64,000 nt of DNA. It comes from Allobosea sp. UNC402CLCol. GTDB lineage: Bacteria; Pseudomonadota; Alphaproteobacteria; Rhizobiales; Beijerinckiaceae. A model generated the notes under the pieces. That model was not told where the DNA came from, did not search any database, and saw only the letters and a list, made by a program, of their open reading frames with translations. Of the stretch, positions 8,701 to 16,743 are shown piece after piece. Within the stretch, counting starts at the first letter, position 1. Each line of letters begins with the position of its first letter. The stretch covers positions 496,001 through 560,000 of the forward strand of contig NZ_JQJJ01000010.1 in assembly GCF_000745475.1 (NCBI RefSeq), in the 5' to 3' direction. The position numbers and the translations under genes were made by a program.

Positions 8701-9710
8701 GACAGCTTCCCGGAGCCGGCGTCCGACCTGTCGTCCTGATGCCCGTGCTGGGCCTTGCCACACTGGCGATGGCCGCTGCGTCGCTGGCGCTCGGCTACGC
8801 GGCGCTGCCGCTCGGCCAGGCCTTTGCCGACGCCATTGCCGGGCGGGCCAGCCTGCCGGCGCTCGTGCTCATGGAACTGCGCCTGCCGCGAGCGCTGCTC
8901 GGCGCGCTCGTCGGCTTCAGCCTCGGCATGGCCGGAGCGGCGATGCAGGGGCTGATGCGCAATCCGCTGGCCGAGCCCGGCATCGTCGGCATTTCGAGCG
9001 CCGCCGCCCTTGGCGCGGTCACCGCCTTCTACAGCGGCCTTTCGGCGACGGTCGCGCTCGCCCTGCCGCTCGGCGGTATCGCAGGCGCGCTCCTGGCGAC
9101 ACTCGTCCTCTTCGTCCTGCTGGGGCCCGGCGCCAGCACGATGACGCTGATCCTCGCCGGCGTCGCGCTCAACAGCTTCGCGGGTGCGGCGACTGCGCTC
9201 GCGCTCAACCTAGCGCCCAACCCCTACGCTGCGCTGGAGATCGTGTTCTGGCTGATGGGCTCGCTCGCCGACCGCAGCATGAGCCATGTCTGGCTGGTGC
9301 TGCCTCTGATGCTCGCCGGCTGGCTGCTGATGGCCTCGACGGCACCGGCACTCGACGCGCTGAGCTTGGGTGAGGAGACGGCAGCGAGCCTCGGCTTCGA
9401 TCTGACCTGGCTGCGCGCGCGGCTGATCGGCGGGGCGGCGCTCGCGGTCGGCAGCGCCGTCGCGGTCACCGGCGCGATCGGATTCGTCGGACTCGTCGTG
9501 CCGCATCTGCTGCGCCCGCTGGTCGGCCACCGGCCCGGCCGGCTCCTAGTCGCGAGCGGGTTTGGTGGCGCGGTCCTCGTGCTTGCCGCTGATCTCGGCG
9601 TGCGACTCGCTCCGGTCCGGCCCGAACTCAAGCTCGGCGTCGTCACCGCGCTGATCGGGGCGCCTTTCCTGTTCGGGCTGGTGCAGCGCCTGCGGCGGGA
9701 GGCACTCTGA
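8697..9710 (+). CDS. btuC: Cobalamin ABC transporter permease BtuC (FecCD family)
   Basis: A 337-residue permease of the FecCD family with about ten hydrophobic segments. Family motifs are RLPRALLGALVGFSLGMAGA and MQGLMRNPLAEPGIVGISSA near the N-terminus, and AIGFVGLVVPHLLRPLVGHR near residues 260-280. It overlaps btuF by four bases and the btuD start by one base, so the four btu genes are translated as a tightly coupled unit. Its place in this operon gives the B12 assignment; the family also includes siderophore permeases. Confidence 0.92.
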   Translation: MRQLPGAGVRPVVLMPVLGLATLAMAAASLALGYAALPLGQAFADAIAGRASLPALVLMELRLPRALLGALVGFSLGMAGAAMQGLMRNPLAEPGIVGISSAAALGAVTAFYSGLSATVALALPLGGIAGALLATLVLFVLLGPGASTMTLILAGVALNSFAGAATALALNLAPNPYAALEIVFWLMGSLADRSMSHVWLVLPLMLAGWLLMASTAPALDALSLGEETAASLGFDLTWLRARLIGGAALAVGSAVAVTGAIGFVGLVVPHLLRPLVGHRPGRLLVASGFGGAVLVLAADLGVRLAPVRPELKLGVVTALIGAPFLFGLVQRLRREAL

Positions 9711-10510
9711 TGGCGATCGTGGCACAGGGGATTTGCGTTTCCCTCGGCGGCCGCTGCGTGCTGACCGCGGCCGACATGGCGCTCCAGCCCGGCGAAGTGC
9801 TCGGCATCGTCGGCCCCAACGGCGCCGGAAAGACCACGCTGCTGCGCGTCCTCGCAGGCCTCCTTAGGCCGGACCAGGGCAGCGTGCGCTACGACGGCTC
9901 GACGGCGCGCGAGCTTGGCCGGCGCGCCTTGGCGCGCCGCGTCGCCTTCCTCGCTCAGGACGGCGCAGCCACCTGGCCGCTCTCCGTCGAAGCCTTGGTC
10001 GGGCTCGGCCGGCTGCCGCATCGGCCGCCCTTCGGCGCCGAGAGCGAGGCGGACCGCGCGGCCGTTGCGAACGCCATGGCGCTTTGCGACATCGCGGCCC
10101 TTGCTGGCCGGACTCTCGGAACTCTGTCCGGCGGCGAAGGCAGGCGTGTCCTGCTGGCGCGCGCGCTCGCGGTCGACGCGGCCTATCTCCTGGCGGACGA
10201 GCCACTCGCGGGGCTCGACCCCGGCCACCAGCTCGAGACGCTAAAGCGGCTCCGAACCGTCGCTGCCGGAGGCGTGGGCGTAGCGGTCGTGCTGCACGAC
10301 CTGTCGCTCGCCGCGCGCTTCTGTGACCGCCTGCTGCTCATCCATCGCGGCCTCCGGATCGCCAATGGGGCACCGGGCGATGTTCTGGATGATGCAGCGC
10401 TGGCCGATGTCTTCGGCGTGAGCGTGCTGCGCGGTCAGCGCGACGGTGTGCCCTTCCTTCTGCCCTGGCAAACGATCGACGCAAGAGGCTCTACCCATGA
10501 CGGATGCTGA
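9710..10510 (+). CDS. btuD: Cobalamin ABC transporter ATPase BtuD
   Basis: A 266-residue ATPase. Walker A GPNGAGKTT lies at about residues 35-43, the signature LSGGEGRR at about 142-149, and Walker B YLLADEPLAGLD at about 160-171, followed by the switch His in VVLHDLSLAARFCDR. Its ATG shares one base with the btuC stop. It drives corrinoid transport through BtuC. The 3' end overlaps the following unknown gene by 14 bases. Confidence 0.92.
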   Translation: MAIVAQGICVSLGGRCVLTAADMALQPGEVLGIVGPNGAGKTTLLRVLAGLLRPDQGSVRYDGSTARELGRRALARRVAFLAQDGAATWPLSVEALVGLGRLPHRPPFGAESEADRAAVANAMALCDIAALAGRTLGTLSGGEGRRVLLARALAVDAAYLLADEPLAGLDPGHQLETLKRLRTVAAGGVGVAVVLHDLSLAARFCDRLLLIHRGLRIANGAPGDVLDDAALADVFGVSVLRGQRDGVPFLLPWQTIDARGSTHDGC

Positions 10511-11516
10511 GACCGTTCGCGCGCTGCTGCGCGAGCACATCCACACTGCTGGGACGCAGTGGAACCTGGGCACGTTCGGCGCCATCGCCGAGTTCATGCG
10601 CGACCCCGGCGATGCCTGCGAGATTGTCGATCGGCCCGATCTTCTCTCCGCGGCGACGGCGCGAGGCAGCATCGGCTTCGGCTCGCTCGCGGGCATCCGC
10701 CCCTTTGCCTCGGAATCCGCGACCGGCGCGAGCTGGAACCACCGCGTCGCGCTTTGCCTGCCGACGGATGCCTGCGCCATGTCCGGCCGGACCGAGCTGA
10801 CTGAACTCGGCCCGGACAAGGACGCTTTGCGCGAGGAGGATCGTGCCGCGATTCTGTTCGACATGGGCCTCGGCACGCTGCAGGCGGACATTTGCATCCG
10901 CACCGCCGATCCCGCGCTGATCGGCGTGCTCAGGGCGGAGGCCGGCCGGCCGCTCTTCGCGCCCGGCAATGGTGCCATGGGCGCAATCCTTGCCGCCGGG
11001 CCGCACCGCGTCTTCATCGCCCGCTTTGGTCGCTGCGAGGTTTATCAGCCGATCCCGCCGGCAGACGGCAAGAGCCCCGAGGGACCGCATACCCATGTCC
11101 TGCCGAAGCTTTTGCGCTCGGGCCGCACCCATGCCGCGACCGAGCCGGTGCCGGATGGGTTTGTGCCCTGTGCTCACCTCATTCCCGCCCACCCGGTGAA
11201 GGATGCCATGGACCGGCCGAGCCCATGGGACGAGCGCGCGCACAAGGAGTTCCAGCGCCTGCTCCAGGCTCATGGCGATGCCGAGCTTGTAAGGGTCAAG
11301 CGAGATCTCCTCGCGGCCATTCGAGGCGGCGACCAGCCGAGTTCCTTCCCGGTGCCGAAGGTGCGAGCTGCTAACCACACTATCAAGGCGACCCTGCGTC
11401 AGCTCGCCGCATCGAGCGAGCGCCGGAAGGATTTGGACAGCTGGTGGGCCGTTTTCGATGCGCGCAAGCTTGAGGACGGCGCGCCTGACGAAAACGACGC
11501 CTATGGGCATGCGTAA
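10497..11516 (+). CDS. Conserved protein of unknown function at the end of the btu operon
   Basis: A 339-residue protein starting at ATG 10497, inside the last 14 bases of btuD. It has no signal peptide or membrane segment and looks soluble and cytoplasmic. Visible features are an alternating hydrophobic region (TLQADICIRTADPALIGVLR), a conserved-looking HTHVLPKLL at about residue 200 and a basic C-terminal part. I think it belongs to an uncharacterised alphaproteobacterial family that I remember as DUF6925, but I am not sure of that name. The deep overlap with btuD implies a role tied to cobalamin uptake or use. Confidence 0.75.
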   Translation: MTDAETVRALLREHIHTAGTQWNLGTFGAIAEFMRDPGDACEIVDRPDLLSAATARGSIGFGSLAGIRPFASESATGASWNHRVALCLPTDACAMSGRTELTELGPDKDALREEDRAAILFDMGLGTLQADICIRTADPALIGVLRAEAGRPLFAPGNGAMGAILAAGPHRVFIARFGRCEVYQPIPPADGKSPEGPHTHVLPKLLRSGRTHAATEPVPDGFVPCAHLIPAHPVKDAMDRPSPWDERAHKEFQRLLQAHGDAELVRVKRDLLAAIRGGDQPSSFPVPKVRAANHTIKATLRQLAASSERRKDLDSWWAVFDARKLEDGAPDENDAYGHA

Positions 11517-11750
11517 GCGTTCCGTGTTTCGTGAGAGCATTGCCTACCGAAGGTGGCTCCAGGCGGTGAGCGACATCTCCGGAACTCCTTGACCGACCAG
11601 GGCTTCTTTAGCGGAGAGCACCTGACTGAGCGGCGATCGGCACAACAGGGCCACATCCAGCTCGGGAAATCTGATCATCCCTTCCGGAAACCTCCTTGGC
11701 GGGGCTTCCTGGGCGTCCTGTAGTCATTGGACGAACAGGACTGATCCGCA

Positions 11751-12257
11751 ATGGCGACGATCCGGAAGCTCCGGGGCAGATGGCAGGCACAGGTGCGACG
11801 GCGCGGCATGGCACCTCGTGCCAAAAGTTTTGATCAGAAGGCTGACGCCGAGAAGTGGGCGCGCTCCCTTGAGAGCGAGCTCGATCGCTGCGGTATGCTG
11901 CCGGATACGCGCGTAGCTGAATCTACGACACTCCGATCGATCCTCGAGCGCTACATGGTCGAGGTCTCGCCTCGGAAACGCAGCGCCCACACCGAGACCT
12001 CTCGGATCAAGGCGCTGCTGCGTCGTACGATCTGTCACCGGACGCTCACGCTGCTCTCGCCCTCAGATCTCGCGACTTATCGCGATGAGCGCCTCAAGAC
12101 CGCGTCGCCGTCGACCATCATCCGCGAACTGAACACGATCTTCGAGAAGGGCTTGAACGTCATAGAGGTCTCGACGATCAGCGGGCACAAGGAGTTGAGA
12201 ATGCTCTCGCGCTACGCCCACCTCCGAGCGACCGATCTAGTTGTTCGCCTGGGATAG
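11751..12257 (+). pseudogene. Tyrosine recombinase (integrase) with internal deletion
   Basis: A 168-codon frame beginning MATIRKLRGRWQAQVRRRGM. The N-terminal arm-type and core-binding domains are present to about residue 127 (TLLSPSDLATYRDERLK, then SPSTIIRELN). The sequence then jumps straight to the C-terminal end of a catalytic domain (FEKGLNVIEVSTISGHKELR, then MLSRYAHLRATDLVVRLG). The catalytic Arg, the beta-sheet Lys and the HxxR box are missing; only the later His and the Tyr nucleophile region remain. Intact relatives are about 330-350 residues, so roughly half is lost by an in-frame deletion. It should be inactive. Confidence 0.85.
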
Positions 12258-12735
12258 GGCCAGACATCGAAGTCCTAGGTTGACGCACTAAGCGCCAACA
12301 GCATGCTGCCAATCTCTCGCTGCCTCATTGCTCAATCCTTGCCAACCAAGGCCGCATAGACTCGCGCATTGGTCGTGGGACCGTGCACCGTCGAATGCGC
12401 AGTATCCCACCTGCTTTGCCGGACTGCCTGCTAACTCCGGTCGGCCACTCCGATAAACGCACATCAGGTCTATCCGGAGTGAAGCATGTCTCGATATCGT
12501 TCTGCTTTTGCTGCCCTCGTCTGTGTTGGGGCGCTGTCGTGTACCGATCCTCATGCGCGCCGAAATAGCCTGGATCCTCAAAAGCGAAGACAAGGTGCTG
12601 CGCAGGGGGGGGGCGCCCAGATCCTCGCGCCGCATACGTCGCAGCCGGGATCGACCTCCTCGCCTGGTCGCAGAACTTTAGCGAGGCTGAGGAGCCCTCA
12701 TGGTCGGCGGTCTCATGACGGCGAGCCACACTCCC
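12258..12735. other. Degenerate intergenic region between integrase remnant and tRNA scar
   Basis: No gene can be supported. Several short frames exist on both strands but none has a recognisable domain, and a run of nine G residues lies near 12605. The stretch probably holds decayed pieces of a former mobile element. Confidence 0.4.
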
Positions 12736-12773
12736 GGCGCGCCCGACACGATTCGAACGTGTGACCTTTGCCT
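12736..12773 (-). repeat. Inverted 38-bp copy of the tRNA-Arg(CCG) 3' part (att-like scar)
   Basis: These 38 bases are an exact reverse complement of 12887-12924, the tRNA-Arg part from the anticodon stem 3' strand through the T-arm to the CC of the 3' end. Identity stops just before the final A. Integrases commonly use this part of tRNA genes as att core, so this is probably an attachment-site remnant left by integration followed by inversion or deletion. Confidence 0.8.
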
Positions 12774-12848
12774 CTTCGGGCATTTGTTCCTTCGCAAAAT
12801 CCCGCATTGCCGAAGCAGCGGGGATCGGCTATCCAGCCTTCACGGTTT

Positions 12849-12925
12849 GCGCCCGTAGCTCAGCTGGATAGAGCGTTGCCCTCCGAAGGCAAAGGTCACA
12901 CGTTCGAATCGTGTCGGGCGCGCCA
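12849..12925 (+). tRNA. tRNA-Arg (anticodon CCG)
   Basis: A complete 77-base cloverleaf. The acceptor stem GCGCCCG pairs with CGGGCGC, the D-arm is GCTC...GAGC, the anticodon stem TTGCC/GGCAA encloses loop CTCCGAA with anticodon CCG, and the T-arm ACACG-TTCGAAT-CGTGT is regular. CCA is encoded. A run of seven T (12926-12932) follows directly and may terminate transcription. Confidence 0.97.
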
Positions 12926-13116
12926 TTTTTTTAATGAAATCAATGCACTGGGCGAATGCGCGCCCCTTTCGAGCTTCGGTAGCCTCTACCCTCGGAAGCG
13001 ATGCGTTGCGGTTTATGCGTGACGAAAAGGGGCTTCGGACGCGTTTCTGAGGGCTTCGAGGGTTCTCTGTTGTCATTCTTTGGCGAAAGCATTTCGGCTT
13101 GAGACAGCGAGTCCAT

Positions 13117-13144
13117 CGAGCGTTGCCCACGTGGGCAACGCTCG
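13117..13144. repeat. Perfect 28-bp palindrome
   Basis: CGAGCGTTGCCCAC is followed directly by its exact reverse complement GTGGGCAACGCTCG, giving 14-bp arms with no spacer. It lies in gene-free DNA about 190 bases after tRNA-Arg. It could be a protein binding site, a recombination relic or part of a repeat. Confidence 0.8.
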
Positions 13145-13271
13145 TCGCAATTGGCGCGCACCAATTCCTGACAGGTGGACCGCAGGAGCCCTTGTCCGCA
13201 GGTGGCCACAACGGTCCTTGCGACAGTCCGCTTTCGGAAGTCTAACTTACATTGCCAGGCAGGGTGGAACT

Positions 13272-13307
13272 GGCCCTTAGTTGACGTCTGGAAGGTCTGC
13301 TTCCGGG
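13272..13307 (+). repeat. Dispersed degenerate repeat, copy 1
   Basis: It begins GGCCCTTAGTTGACGTCTGG and ends around GGTCTGCTTCCGG. It is similar to 13343-13379 and 44453-44489; the shared pattern is GGCCCyTwGyTGAC followed about ten bases later by yGCTTyyGG. Confidence 0.5.
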
Positions 13308-13342
13308 TAGCGCTATGTGGCCAGTCGTCGAGCGCCGAAATC

Positions 13343-13379
13343 GGCCCTTTGCTGACATCGGGAATGCCCGCTTTTGGAC
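13343..13379 (+). repeat. Dispersed degenerate repeat, copy 2
   Basis: It begins GGCCCTTTGCTGACATCGGG and continues to ATGCCCGCTTTTGGAC. It lies 36 bases after copy 1 in the same orientation and matches it at most positions. Confidence 0.5.
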
Positions 13380-13525
13380 AGTCAGATTAGTCCTTTTGCT
13401 GAGCTTGGCGGAGTATGACAGTGCCTGGCGCGTTCCGGTTGCATTATTGCGAGCGCCGGCACTGTTTTACGCAGCGTCATGGGGTATGTTTTATCGTTTC
13501 GTCGCGTCCGTGACGCGAACATGAA

Positions 13526-13550
13526 CGAGGCGGCTTTGATTGCCGCCTCG
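13526..13550 (-). terminator. Stem-loop terminator of the alpha/beta hydrolase gene
   Basis: CGAGGCGGC (13526-13534) pairs with GCCGCCTCG (13542-13550) over a 7-base loop, starting 11 bases after the hydrolase stop on the minus strand. Only two T residues follow in that direction, so it may be a weak or assisted terminator. Confidence 0.6.
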
Positions 13551-13560
13551 TCCTCGCGGG

Positions 13561-14544
13561 TCAGCCTCGGACGAAGGCCAGGATATCCCTGTTCACGACG
13601 TCCGCGTGGGTGGTCGCCATGCCGTGGGGCAGCTTGTTGTAGATGTTCAGTGTCGCTCGCTTGAGCAGCTTGGCGGTGAGCGGAGCGCTGTCGCCGATCG
13701 GGACGACCTGATCGTCATCGCCATGCATCACGAGGGTCGGGACCTCGATCACCTTGAGGTCTTCGGTGAAATCGGTCTCGGAAAAGGCCTTGATGCCGTC
13801 ATGATGGGCCTTGGCTGCGCCCATCATGCCCTGGCGCCACCAGTTCTGGACGAGGCTCGGATCCGCTTCGACCCCCGGTCGGTTGAAGCCGTAGAACGGG
13901 CCCGCCGCGAGATCGGTGTAGAATTTGCTGCGATTGGCGGCGAGGCTCTTGCGAAAGCCGTCGAAGACCTCGATCGGGAGGCCGCCGGGATTCTTGTCGG
14001 TCTTGACCATGATCGGCGGCACCGCGCCGATGAGGACGAGCTTTGCCGTGCGCTTCTTGCCGTGACGGGCGACATAGCGCGTGGCCTCGCCGCCGCCGGT
14101 CGAATGGCCGATATGGACGGCGTTGCGCAGGTCGAGATGCTCGACGACAGCCGCGACGTCGGCGGCGTAATGATCCATGTCATGACCCTCGGAGACTTGG
14201 CTGGAACGGCCATGCCCGCGCCGGTCATGCGCGACGACCCGGAAACCCTGCGCCAGGAAAAACAGCATCTGCGCATCCCAGTCATCCGAGCTGAGCGGCC
14301 AGCCATGGTGGAAGACCAGCGGCTGCGCCGATTTCGGGCCCCAATCCTTGTAGAAGATCTCGACGCCATCACGGGTCGTCACATAGTTCATGCGTTGGCT
14401 CCTTCTGCTTTTCTGAGAGGAAACGGTGGCGGGTTGCGCGAGAGACTGGAGCGGAAGCGTGCCAGCTGCCGCCATGCCGGCACCGCCGCACAGGAAGTCC
14501 CGCCGACTGAGGTCAGTCGCTCTGGATAGAGTTTCGTTCGGCAT
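13561..14544 (-). CDS. Tat-exported alpha/beta hydrolase (non-haem chloroperoxidase type)
   Basis: A 327-residue protein with a twin-arginine signal ([19 protein letters not shown]). The mature part has the chloroperoxidase/esterase pattern: [20 protein letters not shown], the nucleophile elbow GHSTGGG, the acid in [10 protein letters not shown], and the catalytic His in [14 protein letters not shown] 14544 has GGAGG about five bases upstream. Relatives hydrolyse esters or perhydrolyse small acids without a metal. It is divergent from an SDR gene, possibly sharing a promoter region. A periplasmic location is unusual for this group and follows from the signal. Confidence 0.88.
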   Translation of the reverse strand: MPNETLSRATDLSRRDFLCGGAGMAAAGTLPLQSLAQPATVSSQKSRRSQRMNYVTTRDGVEIFYKDWGPKSAQPLVFHHGWPLSSDDWDAQMLFFLAQGFRVVAHDRRGHGRSSQVSEGHDMDHYAADVAAVVEHLDLRNAVHIGHSTGGGEATRYVARHGKKRTAKLVLIGAVPPIMVKTDKNPGGLPIEVFDGFRKSLAANRSKFYTDLAAGPFYGFNRPGVEADPSLVQNWWRQGMMGAAKAHHDGIKAFSETDFTEDLKVIEVPTLVMHGDDDQVVPIGDSAPLTAKLLKRATLNIYNKLPHGMATTHADVVNRDILAFVRG

Positions 14545-14719
14545 CGGCGCCTCCGAGGCGCGACTATGGGGTTGCGATCGAAACCTTTGGACGGCGCCTT
14601 GATCAGGCGTCTCCTCAGGTCTCGGCTCAGGGGCCGCGTCAATATTTGACCGCTTCCGAAAAGCTCGACGATCATGCGTTTCTCGCCACCGCGATCAATA
14701 CGATCGATGTCGTCTCGGT

Positions 14720-14748
14720 CTATTCTTAAGTATAGGATATCTCTACTT
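14720..14748. promoter_or_regulatory. Candidate operator upstream of the SDR gene
   Basis: An AT-rich stretch holds the near-palindrome CTATTCTTAAGTATAG (14720-14735, one mismatch) overlapping a second dyad, AAGTA (14728-14732) with TACTT (14744-14748). Spaced dyads of this kind are known for HxlR/YodB-type redox regulators, but no such regulator gene lies in the window. It is about 60 bases before the SDR start. Confidence 0.4.
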
Positions 14749-14808
14749 CGGTATATTTTGATTTCAATGATGGGCTTCCCATTCTCGAATCTCAGAATGG
14801 AGGTCCGC

Positions 14809-15558
14809 ATGCAGAAACTGTCCAACAAGGTCGCCGTGATCACCGGCGGCAACAGCGGCATCGGCTTCGCGACGGCACAGCGCTTCGTCGCCGAAGGCGC
14901 GAAGGTCCTGATCGTCGGGCGCCGCCAGGATGCGGTCGGCGCAGCCGTCGAGGCCTTGGGGTCAGCAGCGACCGGTCTGGCGGGCGACGTCGCCGATCTC
15001 GGCACCCATGATCGTGTTGCCGCGCTCGTGGCTGAACGGTTCGGCAAAGCCGATATTTATATGGCGAATGCGGGTGGCATTCGCATTCAGCCCAGCCGCG
15101 CCGTGACGCCGGGCGACTATGACGCGCAGTTTCTCGCCAATGCGCGTGGCACGTTCTTCGGCGTGCAGAAGATTGCCCCCTTGCTGCATGACGGCAGCGC
15201 CATCCTGCTGACGAGCTCGATCGCCAGTCGCAAGGTGTTGGACGGTCACGCCGTCTACGCCGGCAGCAAGGCTGCAATCGAGGCCTTCGCACGCAACTGG
15301 GCGCTGGAATTCAAGGACCGGCGCATCCGCGTGAACGTGCTCAGCCCCGGCCCGACCGATACGCCGATCATCGGGAAGCTCGGCATCGCGGCCGAAGTGC
15401 TGTCAGAGGTCGAGGAACAGGCCGCGCAGGCGATCCCGTTTGGCCGGATGGGCGAGGCCGACGAACTTGCTCAAGCCGCCCTTTTCCTCTGCTCGGCCGC
15501 AAGCGAATTCGTGACGGGCGTCAATCTCGCGGTCGACGGTGGCATGACGCTGACCTGA
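14809..15558 (+). CDS. SDR-family NAD(P)-dependent oxidoreductase
   Basis: A 249-residue classical short-chain dehydrogenase. ATG 14809 is chosen because GGAGGT ends a few bases upstream and the frame begins MQKLSNKVAVITGGNSGIG with the TGxxxGIG cofactor site. It also has NAG after about residue 85, the active-site YAGSK, and a C-terminal GVNLAVDGGMTLT. The SGIG with an Arg about 20 residues later (GRRQD) favours NADP(H). It is divergent from the alpha/beta hydrolase. Substrate unknown; relatives in this position are often induced by electrophiles. Confidence 0.9.
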   Translation: MQKLSNKVAVITGGNSGIGFATAQRFVAEGAKVLIVGRRQDAVGAAVEALGSAATGLAGDVADLGTHDRVAALVAERFGKADIYMANAGGIRIQPSRAVTPGDYDAQFLANARGTFFGVQKIAPLLHDGSAILLTSSIASRKVLDGHAVYAGSKAAIEAFARNWALEFKDRRIRVNVLSPGPTDTPIIGKLGIAAEVLSEVEEQAAQAIPFGRMGEADELAQAALFLCSAASEFVTGVNLAVDGGMTLT

Positions 15559-15667
15559 TCGCCGGTACGATCCGGACATTCCAGGCGATCCGGCGCGGCG
15601 ATGAGTAGCCATGCCTGGATCGTCATGCGTCCCATCGGATGCGAAAGGGCGGTCCGGCCCGATGGGT

Positions 15668-16360
15668 TTAGGCCGCGTTGGTCTCGCGCATCCTGACCGG
15701 CAGGGCTTCCCAGGCCCGGATCAGCTCGCCGATCGAGGCGACCTCCATCTTTCGCATCAGATTGCCTCTGTGCAGCTTGACCGTGACCTCGCTGATGCCG
15801 AGATCGAAGGCGATCTGCTTGTTGAGACGCCCCCGCGTCACCTCATGCATGATTTCCCGCTCCCGGGGCGTCAGCGTCTGCAGGCGCTCGACATAGCCCT
15901 TGATCTTCGCGGCTTCCGCCCGTCGTGCCGCATCCAGCCCGATCGCTGCGTTGACGGCATCGAGCAGCGTCTGGTCGCGCACCGGCTTCGTCAGGAAGTC
16001 CACGGCGCCGGCTTTCATGGCCTGGACGGTCATGGGGATGTCGCCGTGCCCGGTCAGGAAGATGATCGGCTTGGGATTGCCAGTGGTCGTCAAGTGACGC
16101 TGGAGGTCGAGCCCGCTGGAGCCGGGCATACGGACGTCGAGGATCAGGCATCCGGGCCAGTCGAGAGCGTCGGTTTCGAGCAGCGCTTGCGTCGAGCTGA
16201 ACGAAACCGCTTCGAAGCCGGCCGACAGCATCAGCTCGGACAAGGCTTCCTGGACCGAGGCATCGTCATCGACAATGATGACGAGGGGCTGCTTCGCCTC
16301 GGCCTGGCGTTGTACCGGAAGCGGAATCGGTCTCCGCGAGAGTGAGCGATCCATGATCAT
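15668..16360 (-). CDS. FixJ-type response regulator (receiver plus LuxR HTH)
   Basis: A 230-residue regulator starting at ATG 16360, preceded by GGAAGGTGA. The receiver domain has VDDDA, phospho-acceptor Asp in LILDVRMPG, Thr in FLTGHGD and Lys in FLTKPV. The C-terminal LuxR/FixJ helix-turn-helix reads LTPREREIMHEVTRGRLNKQ and ISEVTVKLHRGNLMRKM. It is the last gene of the four-gene signalling operon and is a paralogue of the regulator at 16744. It probably activates transcription once phosphorylated by the upstream kinase. Confidence 0.92.
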   Translation of the reverse strand: MIMDRSLSRRPIPLPVQRQAEAKQPLVIIVDDDASVQEALSELMLSAGFEAVSFSSTQALLETDALDWPGCLILDVRMPGSSGLDLQRHLTTTGNPKPIIFLTGHGDIPMTVQAMKAGAVDFLTKPVRDQTLLDAVNAAIGLDAARRAEAAKIKGYVERLQTLTPREREIMHEVTRGRLNKQIAFDLGISEVTVKLHRGNLMRKMEVASIGELIRAWEALPVRMRETNAA

Positions 16361-16378
16361 GTTCACCTTCCACACTAC

Positions 16379-16741
16379 CTATTGATGCAGGGCTCTTGCG
16401 ATCGCCGCCAGCAGGGCCTGACCGTCGAAGGGCTTGCAGAAGAAGGACTCAACCGCGCGCGCCCTGATCTGGTCGGCGATTTCATGGCGGCCGGTGATGA
16501 GGAAGACCGGCAGGTCCGGGCGCTCCCTGTTCACGAGGTCCCGCAGCTCGAAGCCGTCGAATCCGGGCATGCCGATATCCGTGATGAGAAGATCCAGCCC
16601 GGAGAGGCCTGCCCCGGTCAACGCTGTCGCCGAGGGGAAGCCGCGAACTGCATAGCCCGCCGATTCAAGCAGATCCTCGAGCGATTCGAGCAATCTCGGA
16701 TCGTCATCGACCACGGCGACGACGTATTTATGCATGCTCAC
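16379..16741 (-). CDS. Single-domain response regulator (receiver only)
   Basis: A 120-residue free-standing receiver domain with acidic pair VDDDPRL, phospho-acceptor Asp in LLITDIGMPGFDG, Thr in FLITGR and Lys in FFCKPF. There is no output domain, so it may act as a phosphate sink, a phosphorelay carrier or a competitor for the kinase. It lies two bases after the upstream FixJ-type regulator and 18 bases before the next one, clearly in the same transcript. Confidence 0.92.
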   Translation of the reverse strand: MSMHKYVVAVVDDDPRLLESLEDLLESAGYAVRGFPSATALTGAGLSGLDLLITDIGMPGFDGFELRDLVNRERPDLPVFLITGRHEIADQIRARAVESFFCKPFDGQALLAAIARALHQ

Positions 16742-16743
16742 AC

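Larger units (their letters stand above)
12926..13525. other. Gene-free region with palindrome and dispersed repeats
   Basis: No gene is supported between the tRNA and the hydrolase terminator. The stretch holds a 28-bp palindrome and two copies of a degenerate repeat, listed separately. Frames here lack start signals and domain features. Confidence 0.5.

Noticed and set aside
12486-12764. A small frame that looks like it could encode a lipoprotein (ALSCTDPH)
   Set aside because: The lipobox-like string is followed by low-complexity basic residues, the frame crosses the G-run and the inverted tRNA copy, and no ribosome binding site is seen.
12840-13211. A minus-strand frame containing MARPTRFERVTFAFGG
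   Set aside because: This peptide is the antisense reading of a tRNA gene, a known annotation artefact.
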